In this document: positions 25,901-35,945 of the stretch, piece after piece
How the letters are laid out: the number at the start of each line of letters is the position of its first letter
Position numbering within the stretch: position 1 is the first letter of the stretch
Assembly: GCF_900182915.1 (NCBI RefSeq)
Contig: NZ_FXUG01000022.1
Span: forward strand, 45,365-109,364
Length of the DNA: 64,000 bases
Direction of reading: 5' to 3'
Origin: Neorhodopirellula lusitana
GTDB taxonomy: Bacteria; Planctomycetota; Planctomycetia; Pirellulales; Pirellulaceae
Notes under the pieces: model-generated
Told to the model about the DNA's origin: nothing
What the model saw: only the letters and a program-made list of their open reading frames with translations
Database searches by the model: none
Translations under genes and position numbers: made by a program

Positions 25901-28279
25901 ATGAATCGCTCGCTGCTACGCTACACCGCTTACGTTCAACTCGCACTTGCGATCTTGTTTGCCTGTGGTTGCGCACCAACACAACCGTTTTTCTTGGGCG
26001 AAACGCCTGATCTGGAGTACTACCTCCAATCAGCGACGCAAATTGAATATCCGGATGTTGATGTCGCAAGCCTGCCAGACACGACGCAGACACTGCGGCC
26101 GTTGACGATCGGTAATCACGACTACCAATTCTGGAATCTTCCCCTGGAAGAAGCCGTGTCGATTGCTTTGGCCAATGCCAAGTTCTTCGTCACGACCAGC
26201 GGGATTGCGGAAGCTCGTCAAAATGTAGCCGACCAATTCATCAGCGGCACCGCCGATCAATTCGGCAGCATCTACGACGTTGCCATTCAGCAATCGACCA
26301 CCCAGTCGGTCCCACTCACCGTCGACAGCAGCGGCAACCGCACACTGCCCCGCGGCGTGTTGCGAGCCAATCAAGTTGGTGGCGTGGAAGACGCGTTGGC
26401 TGAATTCGACGCTCAAGCCAGTGGCTTCATGAGCTACAGCAATACCGATCGCCCCAACAACAGCCCCGTCGCCGCAACCGAAGCAGACGACTTCACACTG
26501 CAACAAGCCATCAGCAAGCGACTCGCAACCGGTGGTGTCGCCACCCTGCGTAACCAAATGGTCTACGGCAGCAACAACCTGCGTGAAATTGCACCCAACT
26601 TGCGAACCGTCGACAGCGACTACACCGTGTCGATCGAAGCTCAAGTGCAACAGCCTTTGATGCGAAACCGTGGCACGCTGATCAATCGCATTCCGGTTGT
26701 CTTGGCTAGCCTGAACGCCGACGTTTCGATCGCTGAATACGAAATCCAACTACGTAACTTGGTCCGTGACGTCGAAGTCGCTTACTGGGACCTGTACGTT
26801 TCCTATCGCAACGTGGCCACTTCGATCATCGGTCGTAACAGTGCCATCGCAACGGCTCAGTTCGCTCGCTTGGCTTTGGAAAACGGTACCGGCACACGCC
26901 AAGAACTGGCTCAAGCAGTGGAACAGTACTACCAGTTCCGCGGTGCACTCGAATCATCGATCGCTGGATCGAACTTGCCGGGTGCGGATCGCCAAGGAGT
27001 CTACGGAGCCGAACGACGGTTGCGTGAACTGCTGGGCATCTCGCCTACCGACGGACGGTTGATTCGTCCAATCGACGAGCCCTCGATCGCTCGCTTGGAA
27101 TACGACTGGAACGAATCCGTCGCTCAAGCGTTGTACCTGTCACCGGAACTGCGTCAAACGAAGACCCGCATCAAACAACAAGACCTCGAACTGATTTCGG
27201 CCAAGAACCAAATCCTGCCTGAAGTGAACCTGTCCTTGCTGTACCGCTGGGTCGGCGTGGGCGATCACTTGGGGCCGCCTTCGGGAAGCAGTGTCGCTCC
27301 GGTTTTGCCAGGCAGCAGTGCTTTGGATACCCTGACCACTGGCAACTTCCAAGAAGGAGCGATCCGCCTGGAAGTCACTCCAGCCGCCTTCGGTGCCCGT
27401 CGTGAACTGGCTCGAATTCGGAACGCCAAACTGCGACTCGCTCGAGAACGTGCCAACCTACAAGAAAAAGAACGCCTGCTCGTCAGCCGCCTGTCCGACT
27501 CCGTCGCCAAGGTCGCCACGCACTACCAACTCGTGCAAACCAACGCCCAACGTTGGCAAGCCGCCGAACAAGAAGTGGAAGCTCGTCTGGCTGAATTCAA
27601 GAACGGTCGTAGCCCGGTCAACGTGGTGCTGCAAAGCCAGCAACGACGTGCTCAAGCACAAATCGATTACTACCGAGCCTTGGCTGAATACAACAAGTCA
27701 CTCAACTACGTCGACTACCTCAAGGGCACCATGCTCGCGAACAACAATATTGTCTTGCGAGAAGGACCTTGGAACAAGAAAGCTTACTGGGATGCACTGG
27801 AACGAGCTCGTGAACGCAGTGCTGGACACGAACTGCAATACGGGGTCACTCGCCCCGGCGTGGTTCGCACCGGACCGCTCCGCGATGCAGCTTCGGCCGC
27901 CGCCATCATCGGCAGTGGCACCGCAACGCACGGCGAAACGATCGTACCGGACGGGGTGATGCTAAACGATCCATTGGGACTGAACCTGGATCCTTACCGC
28001 AGCCCTGTTGAGATCAACGACCAACCGCTGTCGGAAATGGGCGACCGTCCCGCTGACTTGCTTAACCCCATCGACGGTTCCAACATCCAAGCGATGCCAA
28101 CACCGGCACCTTCGATCCAGTCCATCCCAACACCGCCAAGCGTGATGTTGAATCAATCGACTCAAAGCAATCCAGCGAAGTGGCAAACCAGCGAAAAGGT
28201 GAAAGCGGTCAGCTACTCTGATTCGGCTCCAATTGAATACGCACCTCAACCAGTGCGTCGCAAAGCGATCCCACAATAG
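25901..28279 (+). CDS. TolC-like outer membrane efflux lipoprotein
   Basis: This 792-residue protein starts at 25901 (MNRSLLRYTAYVQLALAILF) with a signal peptide and a lipobox near ACGC (Cys about 23-24). The TolC/OEP domains follow: first repeat around residues 65-300 with a long helical part (LVRDVEVAYWDLYVSYRNV), second repeat 340-580 (LEVTPAAFGARRELARIRNAKLRLARERANL). The C-terminal 140 residues are Pro/Gln/Ser-rich and not part of the fold, making it longer than usual (about 450-500). It could serve the efflux operon at 3.9-9.4 kb, which lacks an outer-membrane channel, but it is far away. Confidence 0.87.
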   Translation: MNRSLLRYTAYVQLALAILFACGCAPTQPFFLGETPDLEYYLQSATQIEYPDVDVASLPDTTQTLRPLTIGNHDYQFWNLPLEEAVSIALANAKFFVTTSGIAEARQNVADQFISGTADQFGSIYDVAIQQSTTQSVPLTVDSSGNRTLPRGVLRANQVGGVEDALAEFDAQASGFMSYSNTDRPNNSPVAATEADDFTLQQAISKRLATGGVATLRNQMVYGSNNLREIAPNLRTVDSDYTVSIEAQVQQPLMRNRGTLINRIPVVLASLNADVSIAEYEIQLRNLVRDVEVAYWDLYVSYRNVATSIIGRNSAIATAQFARLALENGTGTRQELAQAVEQYYQFRGALESSIAGSNLPGADRQGVYGAERRLRELLGISPTDGRLIRPIDEPSIARLEYDWNESVAQALYLSPELRQTKTRIKQQDLELISAKNQILPEVNLSLLYRWVGVGDHLGPPSGSSVAPVLPGSSALDTLTTGNFQEGAIRLEVTPAAFGARRELARIRNAKLRLARERANLQEKERLLVSRLSDSVAKVATHYQLVQTNAQRWQAAEQEVEARLAEFKNGRSPVNVVLQSQQRRAQAQIDYYRALAEYNKSLNYVDYLKGTMLANNNIVLREGPWNKKAYWDALERARERSAGHELQYGVTRPGVVRTGPLRDAASAAAIIGSGTATHGETIVPDGVMLNDPLGLNLDPYRSPVEINDQPLSEMGDRPADLLNPIDGSNIQAMPTPAPSIQSIPTPPSVMLNQSTQSNPAKWQTSEKVKAVSYSDSAPIEYAPQPVRRKAIPQ

Positions 28280-28391
28280 ACGCGAGTCCAATAACGAACA
28301 CTTGATTTTCCGTGTAGGGGCGGAGGCTTGAGTGGATGTCGCCGGACCACGCGCTCTGGATCACGACACCACTCCCACGACTAGCTCGATC

Positions 28392-28409
28392 GGTTCACTT
28401 CGGTGAACC
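28392..28409. terminator. Hairpin with UUCG tetraloop
   Basis: A perfect seven-pair stem GGTTCAC/GTGAACC closes a TTCG loop, between the convergent TolC-like and YidR-like genes. A short T-rich stretch (GGGCTTTT) follows about 6 bases later on the plus strand. Probably a 3'-end element of the TolC-like gene. Confidence 0.6.
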
Positions 28410-28486
28410 CGTCGGGCTTTTCGTCGTTGATGGAGGGAAGAGGAAGAAAGGGCCACAGTGCGACAGCACCACAGGCTTGCGTTGAA

Positions 28487-28506
28487 GTCCAGGCTTTCGC
28501 CTGTCC
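28487..28506. repeat. Dispersed hairpin repeat (copy 1)
   Basis: GTCCAGGCTTTCGCCTGTCC can fold into a short hairpin. A second copy with two base changes lies at 31657-31676. Both lie just past the 3' ends of minus-strand genes. Confidence 0.65.
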
Positions 28507-28517
28507 TGTTTCGCCAA

Positions 28518-29831
28518 TCACCTGCAAGAGGTGCGACAAACAAAGACCTGATTCGCTTCACCAGTCGCTGATCTCAGCCGTCGCAGATACGCGATCGACT
28601 TTCCATCGGGCGAATAGACACACGCCAACTCAAGTGGCGGGGAAGCCGAATGGTCACTAAGTGTCAGTGTGACAACTTCACCCGTTTGCACATCCACCTC
28701 ACACACGCGATCCCCAATCACGCAAGCGATCATCGCTCCATCACAACGAAAGCTGAATGCGGATGCGATCGGTAAGTCACCGGTCGTCAACTGACGCAGA
28801 TCCGTTCCCCGCGGCGAGACCCGCCAGAGCTGCGACACGCCGTGATCATCTCGCATCAGGAACGCGATCACCTCGCCATCCGGGCTGCTGCGAGGCCAAT
28901 GACGAACGCCATGCACGCCGGGAAAAGTCCGGTCGGTGGTCCGTGTGATTCGCCGCTGGCACGTCCCCGCTGGTGGAACAGGTCGCGTCGTCGAGGTGCC
29001 GCAAAGCGGACCCTCGCCTGCATGCGTTACCGCATTCGGAAGATCAACCACAAACAATTCCGGCACCGTTTGGCCGGACTCGTCGACGCAGTCACCGATG
29101 AATGCAATCGATCGCTTTTGCAATCCGCCGTCCGCCCGACGATAACCATCTTGCCCCACCCACGCATCACTGTACGCGCGACTGATCTCATCGCTGCCGG
29201 GCCGCGGATTATCCGATGTTTGAGACACCAACACACTGAAGTGCGAACCATCCTGATTCCGTGGATGCGTCTTCGGAACCACCACGGACTGCACCGGCAC
29301 ACTGACACCGACATTGCGTTGATTCCGCTGACAATTCGCTTCATCCGTCGTTGCCAACACATGATCTTCGTAAGTGAAACTCACCCACTGTCCATCGCCA
29401 CTGAAAACATGCACGTGGCTCCCGCCGCGAAGAGCCCCCGGCGTGAACGGTGACACGATGTCTCGGGCATCCAGTTGGCTCGATTGCCAAATCGCATCGT
29501 CAGTCGAGCCAGCCTGTTGAGCGATGACACAACCCTGTCGGTGAAACGCGTTGTAACTCCAGTCGCTCGTCGGATGCTCCGGCCCATGAATGAAAACAAG
29601 TCGTTCGTCAGTCGGACTGGCAGTCACGACACCCACTTTGGCACCGTGTTTTGCGAGATACAGTTTCTCCACGGTTCCGCTATCAACGTGCACACGCCCT
29701 ATCCAATCGCAATCGAAATTCGCGCCATCACGATCACTGCGTGTGTCGAAAACGATCCACTGACCGTCGTGTGACCACACTGAAATATTGGTCAGCAAGA
29801 TGTTGTCGTCGCCGAACGTGATCTGTTTCAA
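28518..29831 (-). CDS. YidR-like protein (DUF3748), predicted beta-propeller
   Basis: This 437-residue protein resembles the DUF3748/YidR family and TolB-like propellers. Repeated patterns such as WSHDGQWIVFDTRSD, FSGDGQWVSFTYEDH, SSPDGEVIAFLMRDD and YSPDGKSIAYLRRLR mark propeller blades over the whole length. No signal peptide is visible. The role is unknown; proteins of this type may bind a ligand or partner. It stands alone, convergent with the TolC-like gene and tandem to the methyltransferase. Confidence 0.75.
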   Translation of the reverse strand: MKQITFGDDNILLTNISVWSHDGQWIVFDTRSDRDGANFDCDWIGRVHVDSGTVEKLYLAKHGAKVGVVTASPTDERLVFIHGPEHPTSDWSYNAFHRQGCVIAQQAGSTDDAIWQSSQLDARDIVSPFTPGALRGGSHVHVFSGDGQWVSFTYEDHVLATTDEANCQRNQRNVGVSVPVQSVVVPKTHPRNQDGSHFSVLVSQTSDNPRPGSDEISRAYSDAWVGQDGYRRADGGLQKRSIAFIGDCVDESGQTVPELFVVDLPNAVTHAGEGPLCGTSTTRPVPPAGTCQRRITRTTDRTFPGVHGVRHWPRSSPDGEVIAFLMRDDHGVSQLWRVSPRGTDLRQLTTGDLPIASAFSFRCDGAMIACVIGDRVCEVDVQTGEVVTLTLSDHSASPPLELACVYSPDGKSIAYLRRLRSATGEANQVFVCRTSCR

Positions 29832-29924
29832 GGCATCCTCTCGCTTAACGATGGATCAAGGGCGGTAAGGTTTGACGACCAGGGTGTGCGACGTTTTGCG
29901 TCAGGCATCCGTTGACCACCGTCG

Positions 29925-31583
29925 TTAAACCGGCAACTCCGAGTCGGATGCCCACAACCTGCAATTCAGCGCCGGTAGCTCTCGCTGAACCAAGGCCGCT
30001 TTCAATGCAAACCGAGTCGCGAAATTATCGTTGTTCTTGATGGGCAGGATCGAATCAGGTTCCAACTCCTGCCAGCTTGGATTGTCCATCATCAATGCAA
30101 TCTGCTCACGCATGTTTTCGCTTTCGCCCGCGAAGATGCTCGCCTCTTCATGACGCAGAACAAAAACGCCTGGCACTTCAAATTCCGCGTTTTGAAAATC
30201 GTCAATTGCGATCGGCCGGATCTTCTTCTTCATCCACTTACTGAACTTCTCCACAGCAAGCTCTCGAGCCGGCTTCGTTCGTTTGCGAATCGACAGTGCC
30301 GCTCGCCGGTACTCGATCGGCGTCACGTCAGCCGGGCCGTATAAGGCTGCCAACCGATCGAACTCACTGGCAAACTCCGGGGAACACAAAATATCATCAA
30401 GCGTCTTTTGATAGTCGATCGCCAAAAGTCGCCATGCCACTTCGCTCGCATAGCCGTAGCGATTGATTTCCGCCGAACTAATGCGAGGTGGTTGCTGAGT
30501 CGACTTGGGAAGTTTCCCCTGCTTCCGTAAGTGGAACAGATACCGATTCCAAATGAATGCACTGCCAGTCACACCGCGTTCACGACACTCGGCGATAAAC
30601 TCTTTGTTGAGATCCATGTCGCACATAATGTACTCGGCCGGGTAGCCATTCCCGGCTTTCTCATACGCCGCAATCACCGCCTTCTCGGTCTCTTCGCTGA
30701 ACGGCTTGGGGCGACGTTTACCTTGCTTGGTGCTCGGGGAACTTTGAATCGGATCTTCCGCCCCATCGATCGGATCACCAACTTGCGTCTTGGCCAACCG
30801 CTCGTTGATGTAAGTCGCATAGTCTTCCGATAGCTCGAACCCCATCCATTGTCGGCCAAGTTTCTTGGCAACGCTCATCGTCGTCCCGCTGCCGCCGAAC
30901 GGGTCGAGCACTAAGTCTTGTGGGCTACTGGATGAACGAATGATCCGCGCGAGCAATTGCTCCGGCATCTGACATCCGTGAAAGCCCTCACGCTCTTTGA
31001 ACGTGCCCGCGACACGTGCGAAGTACCACGTGTCATGACTCGGGCTGAAACTGGTCGGTGCATCCTGAGGACGCAGGATCCAAGTGTTGTCCGGCAACCG
31101 ACCGTTGGGGTTGGCACGATTGTCGGCGTAGACCAACTGCCTTGCCGACTTCACTCGGATCTGTGGATTGGGCCGGTTGAAGGTGAACTTCTTGGGGTCT
31201 TTGACGAAGTGAAAGAGGTGCGTGTGAGAGCGACTGAATCCGTTCACGCAGTTCACGCCAAAGGTGTAATACCAGATGACCCAACTGCGACACTGGAAGC
31301 CAGCTTTTTGAGCCTCAATCTTCAGTTCGGCTGCGTACTCGTCCCCGATCGCCAACCAGAACGTGCCATCGGGCTTCAACGCTCGATAGACGCCATCGAT
31401 CCACTGCCGGCACCATTTCAGGTAATCATCGGATTGTTGGGTGTCGTCGTAAACGTCGTAGTCGTAGCCGATATTGAAGGGCGGATCGGCGAAAACCAGA
31501 TCAACCGAGCCTTCCTCGACTTCACCGAGAAGCTTGACGCAGTCGCCCTGATGAACTTGATTCTTTGATTTCGCTATCGACAC
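29925..31583 (-). CDS. DNA adenine/cytosine methyltransferase (beta class) with C-terminal GIY-YIG-like domain
   Basis: This 552-residue SAM-dependent DNA amino-methyltransferase has motif IV DPPF (residues 33-36) before motif I DPFGGSGTT (about 227-235), the order of the beta class. GTG at 31583 is the start. Residues 290-460 form a region of unknown fold. At the C-terminus GVF (472-474) and IFAGESENM (483-491) resemble the GIY and YIG strands of GIY-YIG nucleases, and FALKAALVQRELPALN resembles the family's last helix. The usual catalytic Arg and Glu positions appear to be Gln494 and Lys528, so a nuclease activity is unlikely. No restriction gene is adjacent, so it is probably an orphan methyltransferase. 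Confidence 0.85.
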   Translation of the reverse strand: MSIAKSKNQVHQGDCVKLLGEVEEGSVDLVFADPPFNIGYDYDVYDDTQQSDDYLKWCRQWIDGVYRALKPDGTFWLAIGDEYAAELKIEAQKAGFQCRSWVIWYYTFGVNCVNGFSRSHTHLFHFVKDPKKFTFNRPNPQIRVKSARQLVYADNRANPNGRLPDNTWILRPQDAPTSFSPSHDTWYFARVAGTFKEREGFHGCQMPEQLLARIIRSSSSPQDLVLDPFGGSGTTMSVAKKLGRQWMGFELSEDYATYINERLAKTQVGDPIDGAEDPIQSSPSTKQGKRRPKPFSEETEKAVIAAYEKAGNGYPAEYIMCDMDLNKEFIAECRERGVTGSAFIWNRYLFHLRKQGKLPKSTQQPPRISSAEINRYGYASEVAWRLLAIDYQKTLDDILCSPEFASEFDRLAALYGPADVTPIEYRRAALSIRKRTKPARELAVEKFSKWMKKKIRPIAIDDFQNAEFEVPGVFVLRHEEASIFAGESENMREQIALMMDNPSWQELEPDSILPIKNNDNFATRFALKAALVQRELPALNCRLWASDSELPV

Positions 31584-31656
31584 GTTGATTCCCAGAAGCC
31601 GGCATTCGCCAGAAGTCTAACAACGCGAAACCATCGGGACAATCATCAGCGTTCGA

Positions 31657-31676
31657 GTCCAGGCTTCAGCCTGTCC
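31657..31676. repeat. Dispersed hairpin repeat (copy 2)
   Basis: GTCCAGGCTTCAGCCTGTCC is an inverted repeat matching the copy at 28487-28506 in 18 of 20 bases. It lies between the ApbE-NqrM stop and the methyltransferase start. Confidence 0.65.
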
Positions 31677-31733
31677 GGAGCAGATAGAAAAATAACGCAG
31701 GCTACAGCGACACCATGAAGCACTGAGATCCAA

Positions 31734-33122
31734 CTACGCGTTCAGCTTCTCACTCTCGGCCATCTTGTCTCGCAGTTCTTTGCAGCCATCCGATGGGGTG
31801 CTGCACATCGAACAGCGAGTCGTTCCATCCGCATCCGTTGTCGCATTCAGCCCCCCGCAGCTTCCGCTAATCGCCTTCCGTCCAAAGATCACACCCACCG
31901 CCATCGCCAGCAAGACCGCACCGAACCCGGCCGCGGTCAGAATCAGAATCGGCATCATTCGCTCAGCGAACGAACCCTCGGAAGTCGACATACTGGCCTG
32001 AGCAAAAACGCTGGAAGCGTTCATTCGCTCGGCGATCTCAGCCATTGTACCTGTGCCGTTTACCTTGAAAGCAATCATATCTTCACCGTGGGGGTTGTTG
32101 ATTCGATGAATCAAAAGGGTATCGAGTCCCTGGTCTTTGGCCAGTTGCATTGCGGGTTCCAGCCCCGCGACATTGAGTGCAGTTGCCCAGCCATCCGCCT
32201 TCGCACATGATTCGGCGATCACGGTTACCGACGCCAGGGAGTGCTCGATCGGTTTGCCCGTGGTTGGATTCAGCGTGTGCGAATATCGCTTGCCGTCGAC
32301 TTCGAAATAGTTGCGGTAATCGCCCGACGTCGCCATCGCCGCGTCCTGCATCGGATGCGCGAGCGCCAGTTGGTTCACTCGGGCGTCCGGCTTTTGAATT
32401 CCCACCTTCCACGATTGCCGCCCCGCCGGAGTGCGTTTGGTACCCGTGACACGCACCTCGCCGCCCACCTCCACAAATACGTTGGGCAGACCGGCCTCGT
32501 TCAGCAATCGTACCAGTCGGTCGACACCATGCCCCTTCGCAATCGCCGAAAGATCAACACGCAGGTCCGCGATGTCCTTCTTGATCGCCGGCGGGTCGAG
32601 CCTCGCGTGCAAGTGCCGCTGGCCAGTCCGTTTCTGAATGCTTGCAAGCTCCGCTTCGTCTGGCACATCGTGTTGACGTTCGCCCGGGCCGAAGCTCCAG
32701 CGGTCCACCAAGGGGCCGACTGTGACATCAAACAGCCCTCCCGATTTCTCACCAATCTCAAGAGCCAGCAACACGACTTCCGCTGTCGCATCGCTAACAG
32801 GAAACCAATCCGTTGAATCTGAATTGTTGAACTGGCTCAGTTCGCTGGACTTCAAATAAGTCGACATCTGATCGTTGACGCTACGCAGTTCACGATCGAT
32901 CGACGCGGCAGTCCGCTCGAACCATCTCTTATCGAGCGCCGCGTCCGAGCTAGGTGGGTCGGAGACCTTCACCGTGTAAGTCGTGCCCATCGTCGCACCC
33001 TGGAAGGTTGCGAAGTCGGGACCGCTGTCACCTGTCGCGTGGACAAATGGCGGCAGCAAGCAAGTCAGAACGAAAAACGCGACGAGGCACAAACCACGTC
33101 GCGTCATGCGATTTTCAGTCAT
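31734..33122 (-). CDS. apbE: FAD:protein FMN transferase (ApbE) fused to NqrM-like tail
   Basis: ApbE attaches FMN covalently to Thr in NqrB and NqrC. The first 370 residues show the family: signal peptide, GATMGTTYTVKV, VDLSAIAKGHGVDRLV, MATSGDYRNYFEVDGKRYSH and HTLNPTTGKPIEHS with the following acidic metal site. After this comes a membrane segment (about 389-412), then GRKAISGSCGG and four Cys (about 422, 437, 440, 447). This tail matches the small NqrM protein (DUF539), which is needed to mature the iron site of NqrD/NqrE. It lies 117 bases after nqrF, the expected place for both functions. The fusion is unusual. Confidence 0.88.
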   Translation of the reverse strand: MTENRMTRRGLCLVAFFVLTCLLPPFVHATGDSGPDFATFQGATMGTTYTVKVSDPPSSDAALDKRWFERTAASIDRELRSVNDQMSTYLKSSELSQFNNSDSTDWFPVSDATAEVVLLALEIGEKSGGLFDVTVGPLVDRWSFGPGERQHDVPDEAELASIQKRTGQRHLHARLDPPAIKKDIADLRVDLSAIAKGHGVDRLVRLLNEAGLPNVFVEVGGEVRVTGTKRTPAGRQSWKVGIQKPDARVNQLALAHPMQDAAMATSGDYRNYFEVDGKRYSHTLNPTTGKPIEHSLASVTVIAESCAKADGWATALNVAGLEPAMQLAKDQGLDTLLIHRINNPHGEDMIAFKVNGTGTMAEIAERMNASSVFAQASMSTSEGSFAERMMPILILTAAGFGAVLLAMAVGVIFGRKAISGSCGGLNATTDADGTTRCSMCSTPSDGCKELRDKMAESEKLNA

Positions 33123-33239
33123 GTTGGTATCGAGTGAAAATTGAATGCCGGCTCGCCAGCAACCCTGCCCGAAACCAGACGTCAGTTTGATGAGGCAGAG
33201 AGCGACGCAGGCGGAAGCCTAAGCTCCGGTTGAGCTGGA

Positions 33240-34502
33240 TCAGCCGCCGAAGTCGTCGTAGGCGATGTTTTCTGGTTCCACGCCCAAGTCATCCAGCATG
33301 CGGAAGACCGCTGCGTTCATCATGGGTGGGCCACAGATGTAGTATTCGATGTCTTCGGGAGCCGGGTGAGACTTCAGGTAGTTATCCAACAACACTTGGT
33401 GAATGAATCCGACGTAGCCTTCCCAGTTGTCTTCGGGGGCAGGCTCGGACAAAGCGATGTTGAACTTGAAGTTCGGGAACTTCTCTTCGATCTCACGGAA
33501 GTGTTCGATGTAGAACAACTCACGCAGCGACCGACCGCCGTACCAGTAGCTGACCTTGCGGGTGGTTTCTTCACGCTTGAACAACTCGAAGATGTGACTT
33601 CGCAGCGGAGCCATCCCGGCACCACCACCGATGTAAACCATTTCCGCTTCGCTGTCCTTGATGAAGAACTCACCGTAAGGACCGCTGATCGTTGCCTTGT
33701 CACCCGGCTTCAGCGAGAAGATGTAACTGCTCATTTGCCCCGGTGGTGTTCCCTCGGGAGCACGTGGTGGTGGCGAAGCGACCCGGATGTTGAGCATGAT
33801 GATGCCCTTTTCACCAGGGTAGTTGGCCATCGAGTAAGCACGCACGACGGGCTCGTCCACCTTGGAAACGTATCGCCAAATGTTGAACTGGTCCCAGTCG
33901 GGGTGATACTCTTCGGCAATGTCGAAGTCTTTGTAAGCAACCTCGTGGGGTGGGCATTCGATTTGGATGTAACCACCGGCACGGAAGTCAACCTCCTCAC
34001 CTTCGGGAAGTTCCAGAACAAACTCCTTAATGAAGGTTGCCACGTTGTCGTTGCTGCGAACGGTGCATTCCCACTTTTTGGTGTCGAATGCTTCCGGTGG
34101 AACTTCCACCACCATGTCTTGCTTGACCGCCACCTGGCAGCTCAAACGCTCGCCTTCGGCAGCTTCCTTCTTGTTGATGTGACCTTCTTCGGTGGGTAGC
34201 AAATCGCCGCCACCTTCTTCGATCTTTACCTTGCACTGAGCACAAGTACCACCGCCACCACAGGCACTGGATACGAACACGCCTGCGTCGGCCAAAGCAC
34301 CGAGCAGCTTGCCACCTGCGGGGACCGAGATCTCTTTTTGGTGGTTGATCAAGATCTTGACCGGACCCGATGCAACAAGTTGCTTCTTGGCAGCCAAAAT
34401 AATCATCACCAATGCGATCACGACCGTCGTGAACATGACGACACCCAAAGCGACAACAGCGCTAGGAGCGACTTCAGAAAGCAATGCGTACGAGGAAAGC
34501 AT
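33240..34502 (-). CDS. nqrF: Na+-translocating NADH:quinone reductase subunit F
   Basis: NqrF is the electron entry subunit. The 420-residue protein has an N-terminal membrane helix, a 2Fe-2S ferredoxin domain with Cys in [15 protein letters not shown] and a fourth Cys in RLSCQVAV, and a FAD/NADH reductase domain with RAYSMANYP (FAD), [15 protein letters not shown] and [10 protein letters not shown] (NADH). It lies 168 bases downstream of nqrE. All residues expected for electron transfer are visible. Confidence 0.97.
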   Translation of the reverse strand: MLSSYALLSEVAPSAVVALGVVMFTTVVIALVMIILAAKKQLVASGPVKILINHQKEISVPAGGKLLGALADAGVFVSSACGGGGTCAQCKVKIEEGGGDLLPTEEGHINKKEAAEGERLSCQVAVKQDMVVEVPPEAFDTKKWECTVRSNDNVATFIKEFVLELPEGEEVDFRAGGYIQIECPPHEVAYKDFDIAEEYHPDWDQFNIWRYVSKVDEPVVRAYSMANYPGEKGIIMLNIRVASPPPRAPEGTPPGQMSSYIFSLKPGDKATISGPYGEFFIKDSEAEMVYIGGGAGMAPLRSHIFELFKREETTRKVSYWYGGRSLRELFYIEHFREIEEKFPNFKFNIALSEPAPEDNWEGYVGFIHQVLLDNYLKSHPAPEDIEYYICGPPMMNAAVFRMLDDLGVEPENIAYDDFGG

Positions 34503-34669
34503 TTCGGAAAACTTTTAAAGAGTGAGGTGGTTTCGGCTTCACAACCCAATGCACTCGCAAAGGAAATGACTGGTCGTTTACCAACGCGTCAGGTCGTGAT
34601 TTTCGTTTTGATGCCGTCACCCGATCGCTAAATGCTAATAGCAGTGGGCTAACGACGATCAGCGATGTT

Positions 34670-35314
34670 CTAAAGTTGGATACCGCTGAATGACATGAAT
34701 GCCAGTGACATCAGTCCAACGGTAATGAACGTGATTCCCAGGCCGCGAAGCGGTGGTGGCACGTCGCTGTATTTCAGTTTCTCGCGAATCCCAGCCAATG
34801 CCATGATCGCCAGTGCCCAGCCCACGCCACAACCGAAGCCGTAGGTGATCGATTCGGGGAACGTGTAGTTGCGATCTTGCATGAACAACGATGCACCCAA
34901 GATGGCACAGTTCACAGTGATCAAAGGCAAGAAGATCCCCAACGCGTTGTAAAGCGATGGGATGAATCGGTCCAAGAACATTTCCAGGATTTGAACCAAC
35001 GCCGCAATCACGCCGATGTAACTAATGAACCCCAAGAAGGTCAGGTCGACCTCCGCGAAGTTAATCGTTGATGTCGAGACCATGCCCTGCGCCCAAGTCA
35101 GGGCACCCTTCTTGAGCAAGCAACTGTAGATCAACTGGTTAGCCGGAACCGTGATGGTTTCAATCGCAATCACAGCGATCCCTAGACCAATCGCAGTCTT
35201 AACGTTTTGGCTAACAGCCAAGAACGTGCACATACCGAGAAAGAATGCCAAGGCAAGATTCTCGACGAATACCGCCTTAAAGAAAATGCTCAGGTGAGCT
35301 TCGAGAATATCCAT
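34670..35314 (-). CDS. nqrE: Na+-translocating NADH:quinone reductase subunit E
   Basis: This 214-residue integral membrane subunit has six membrane segments. It is paralogous to NqrD, and the two enclose an iron centre with conserved Cys; a Cys is seen in [14 protein letters not shown] and in [13 protein letters not shown]. It starts 4 bases after the nqrD stop. Confidence 0.96.
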   Translation of the reverse strand: MDILEAHLSIFFKAVFVENLALAFFLGMCTFLAVSQNVKTAIGLGIAVIAIETITVPANQLIYSCLLKKGALTWAQGMVSTSTINFAEVDLTFLGFISYIGVIAALVQILEMFLDRFIPSLYNALGIFLPLITVNCAILGASLFMQDRNYTFPESITYGFGCGVGWALAIMALAGIREKLKYSDVPPPLRGLGITFITVGLMSLAFMSFSGIQL

Positions 35315-35318
35315 TCGA

Positions 35319-35942
35319 TCAGGCCTTTTCGATTTGTTCGGGCTTATTGAGTCGGATGATCCAGATCATGAATCCGATGATGAAAAACGCACTGGGTGGC
35401 AATAGCATCAACCCGTTGGGGTTGTACCAGCCGCCGTTGCGGTTGAGTTCCAAAATGGTGACACCGAATAAGGAACCGTTACCAAATAGTTCGCGGAAGA
35501 ACGCGACAACCAACAAGACGAATCCATAACCAAGACCGTTACCGATCCCGTCCAGGAAGCTCAAGCCAGCGGAGTTCTTCATCGCAAAGCCTTCTGCTCG
35601 ACCCATCACGATGCAGTTCGTGATGATCAATCCGACGAAGACCGAAAGTTGCTTGCTGATGTCAAAGAAGTAAGCCTTCAGGAACTGGTCGACCACAATC
35701 ACTAGCGAAGCAATCACGGTCATCTGAACGATGATCCGAATGCTGCTAGGGATGTACGACCGAATCGCACTGACGGCGAGGTTACTGAACGCGGTCACCG
35801 CGATCACCGCGAGTGCCATCACCAACGACGTTTCCATCTTAGTCGTCACGGCAAGTGCTGAACAAATCCCAAGGATCTGTAGCGTGATCGGATTGTTGTT
35901 GACCAATGGGTCGACAAGAACGTCGATAGGTTTTTTAGCCAT
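35319..35942 (-). CDS. nqrD: Na+-translocating NADH:quinone reductase subunit D
   Basis: This 207-residue integral membrane subunit pairs with NqrE around the iron site. Cys are present in [13 protein letters not shown] and [16 protein letters not shown]. Six membrane segments are visible, in line with the family. It starts 3 bases after the nqrC stop. Confidence 0.96.
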   Translation of the reverse strand: MAKKPIDVLVDPLVNNNPITLQILGICSALAVTTKMETSLVMALAVIAVTAFSNLAVSAIRSYIPSSIRIIVQMTVIASLVIVVDQFLKAYFFDISKQLSVFVGLIITNCIVMGRAEGFAMKNSAGLSFLDGIGNGLGYGFVLLVVAFFRELFGNGSLFGVTILELNRNGGWYNPNGLMLLPPSAFFIIGFMIWIIRLNKPEQIEKA

Positions 35943-35945
35943 CGT

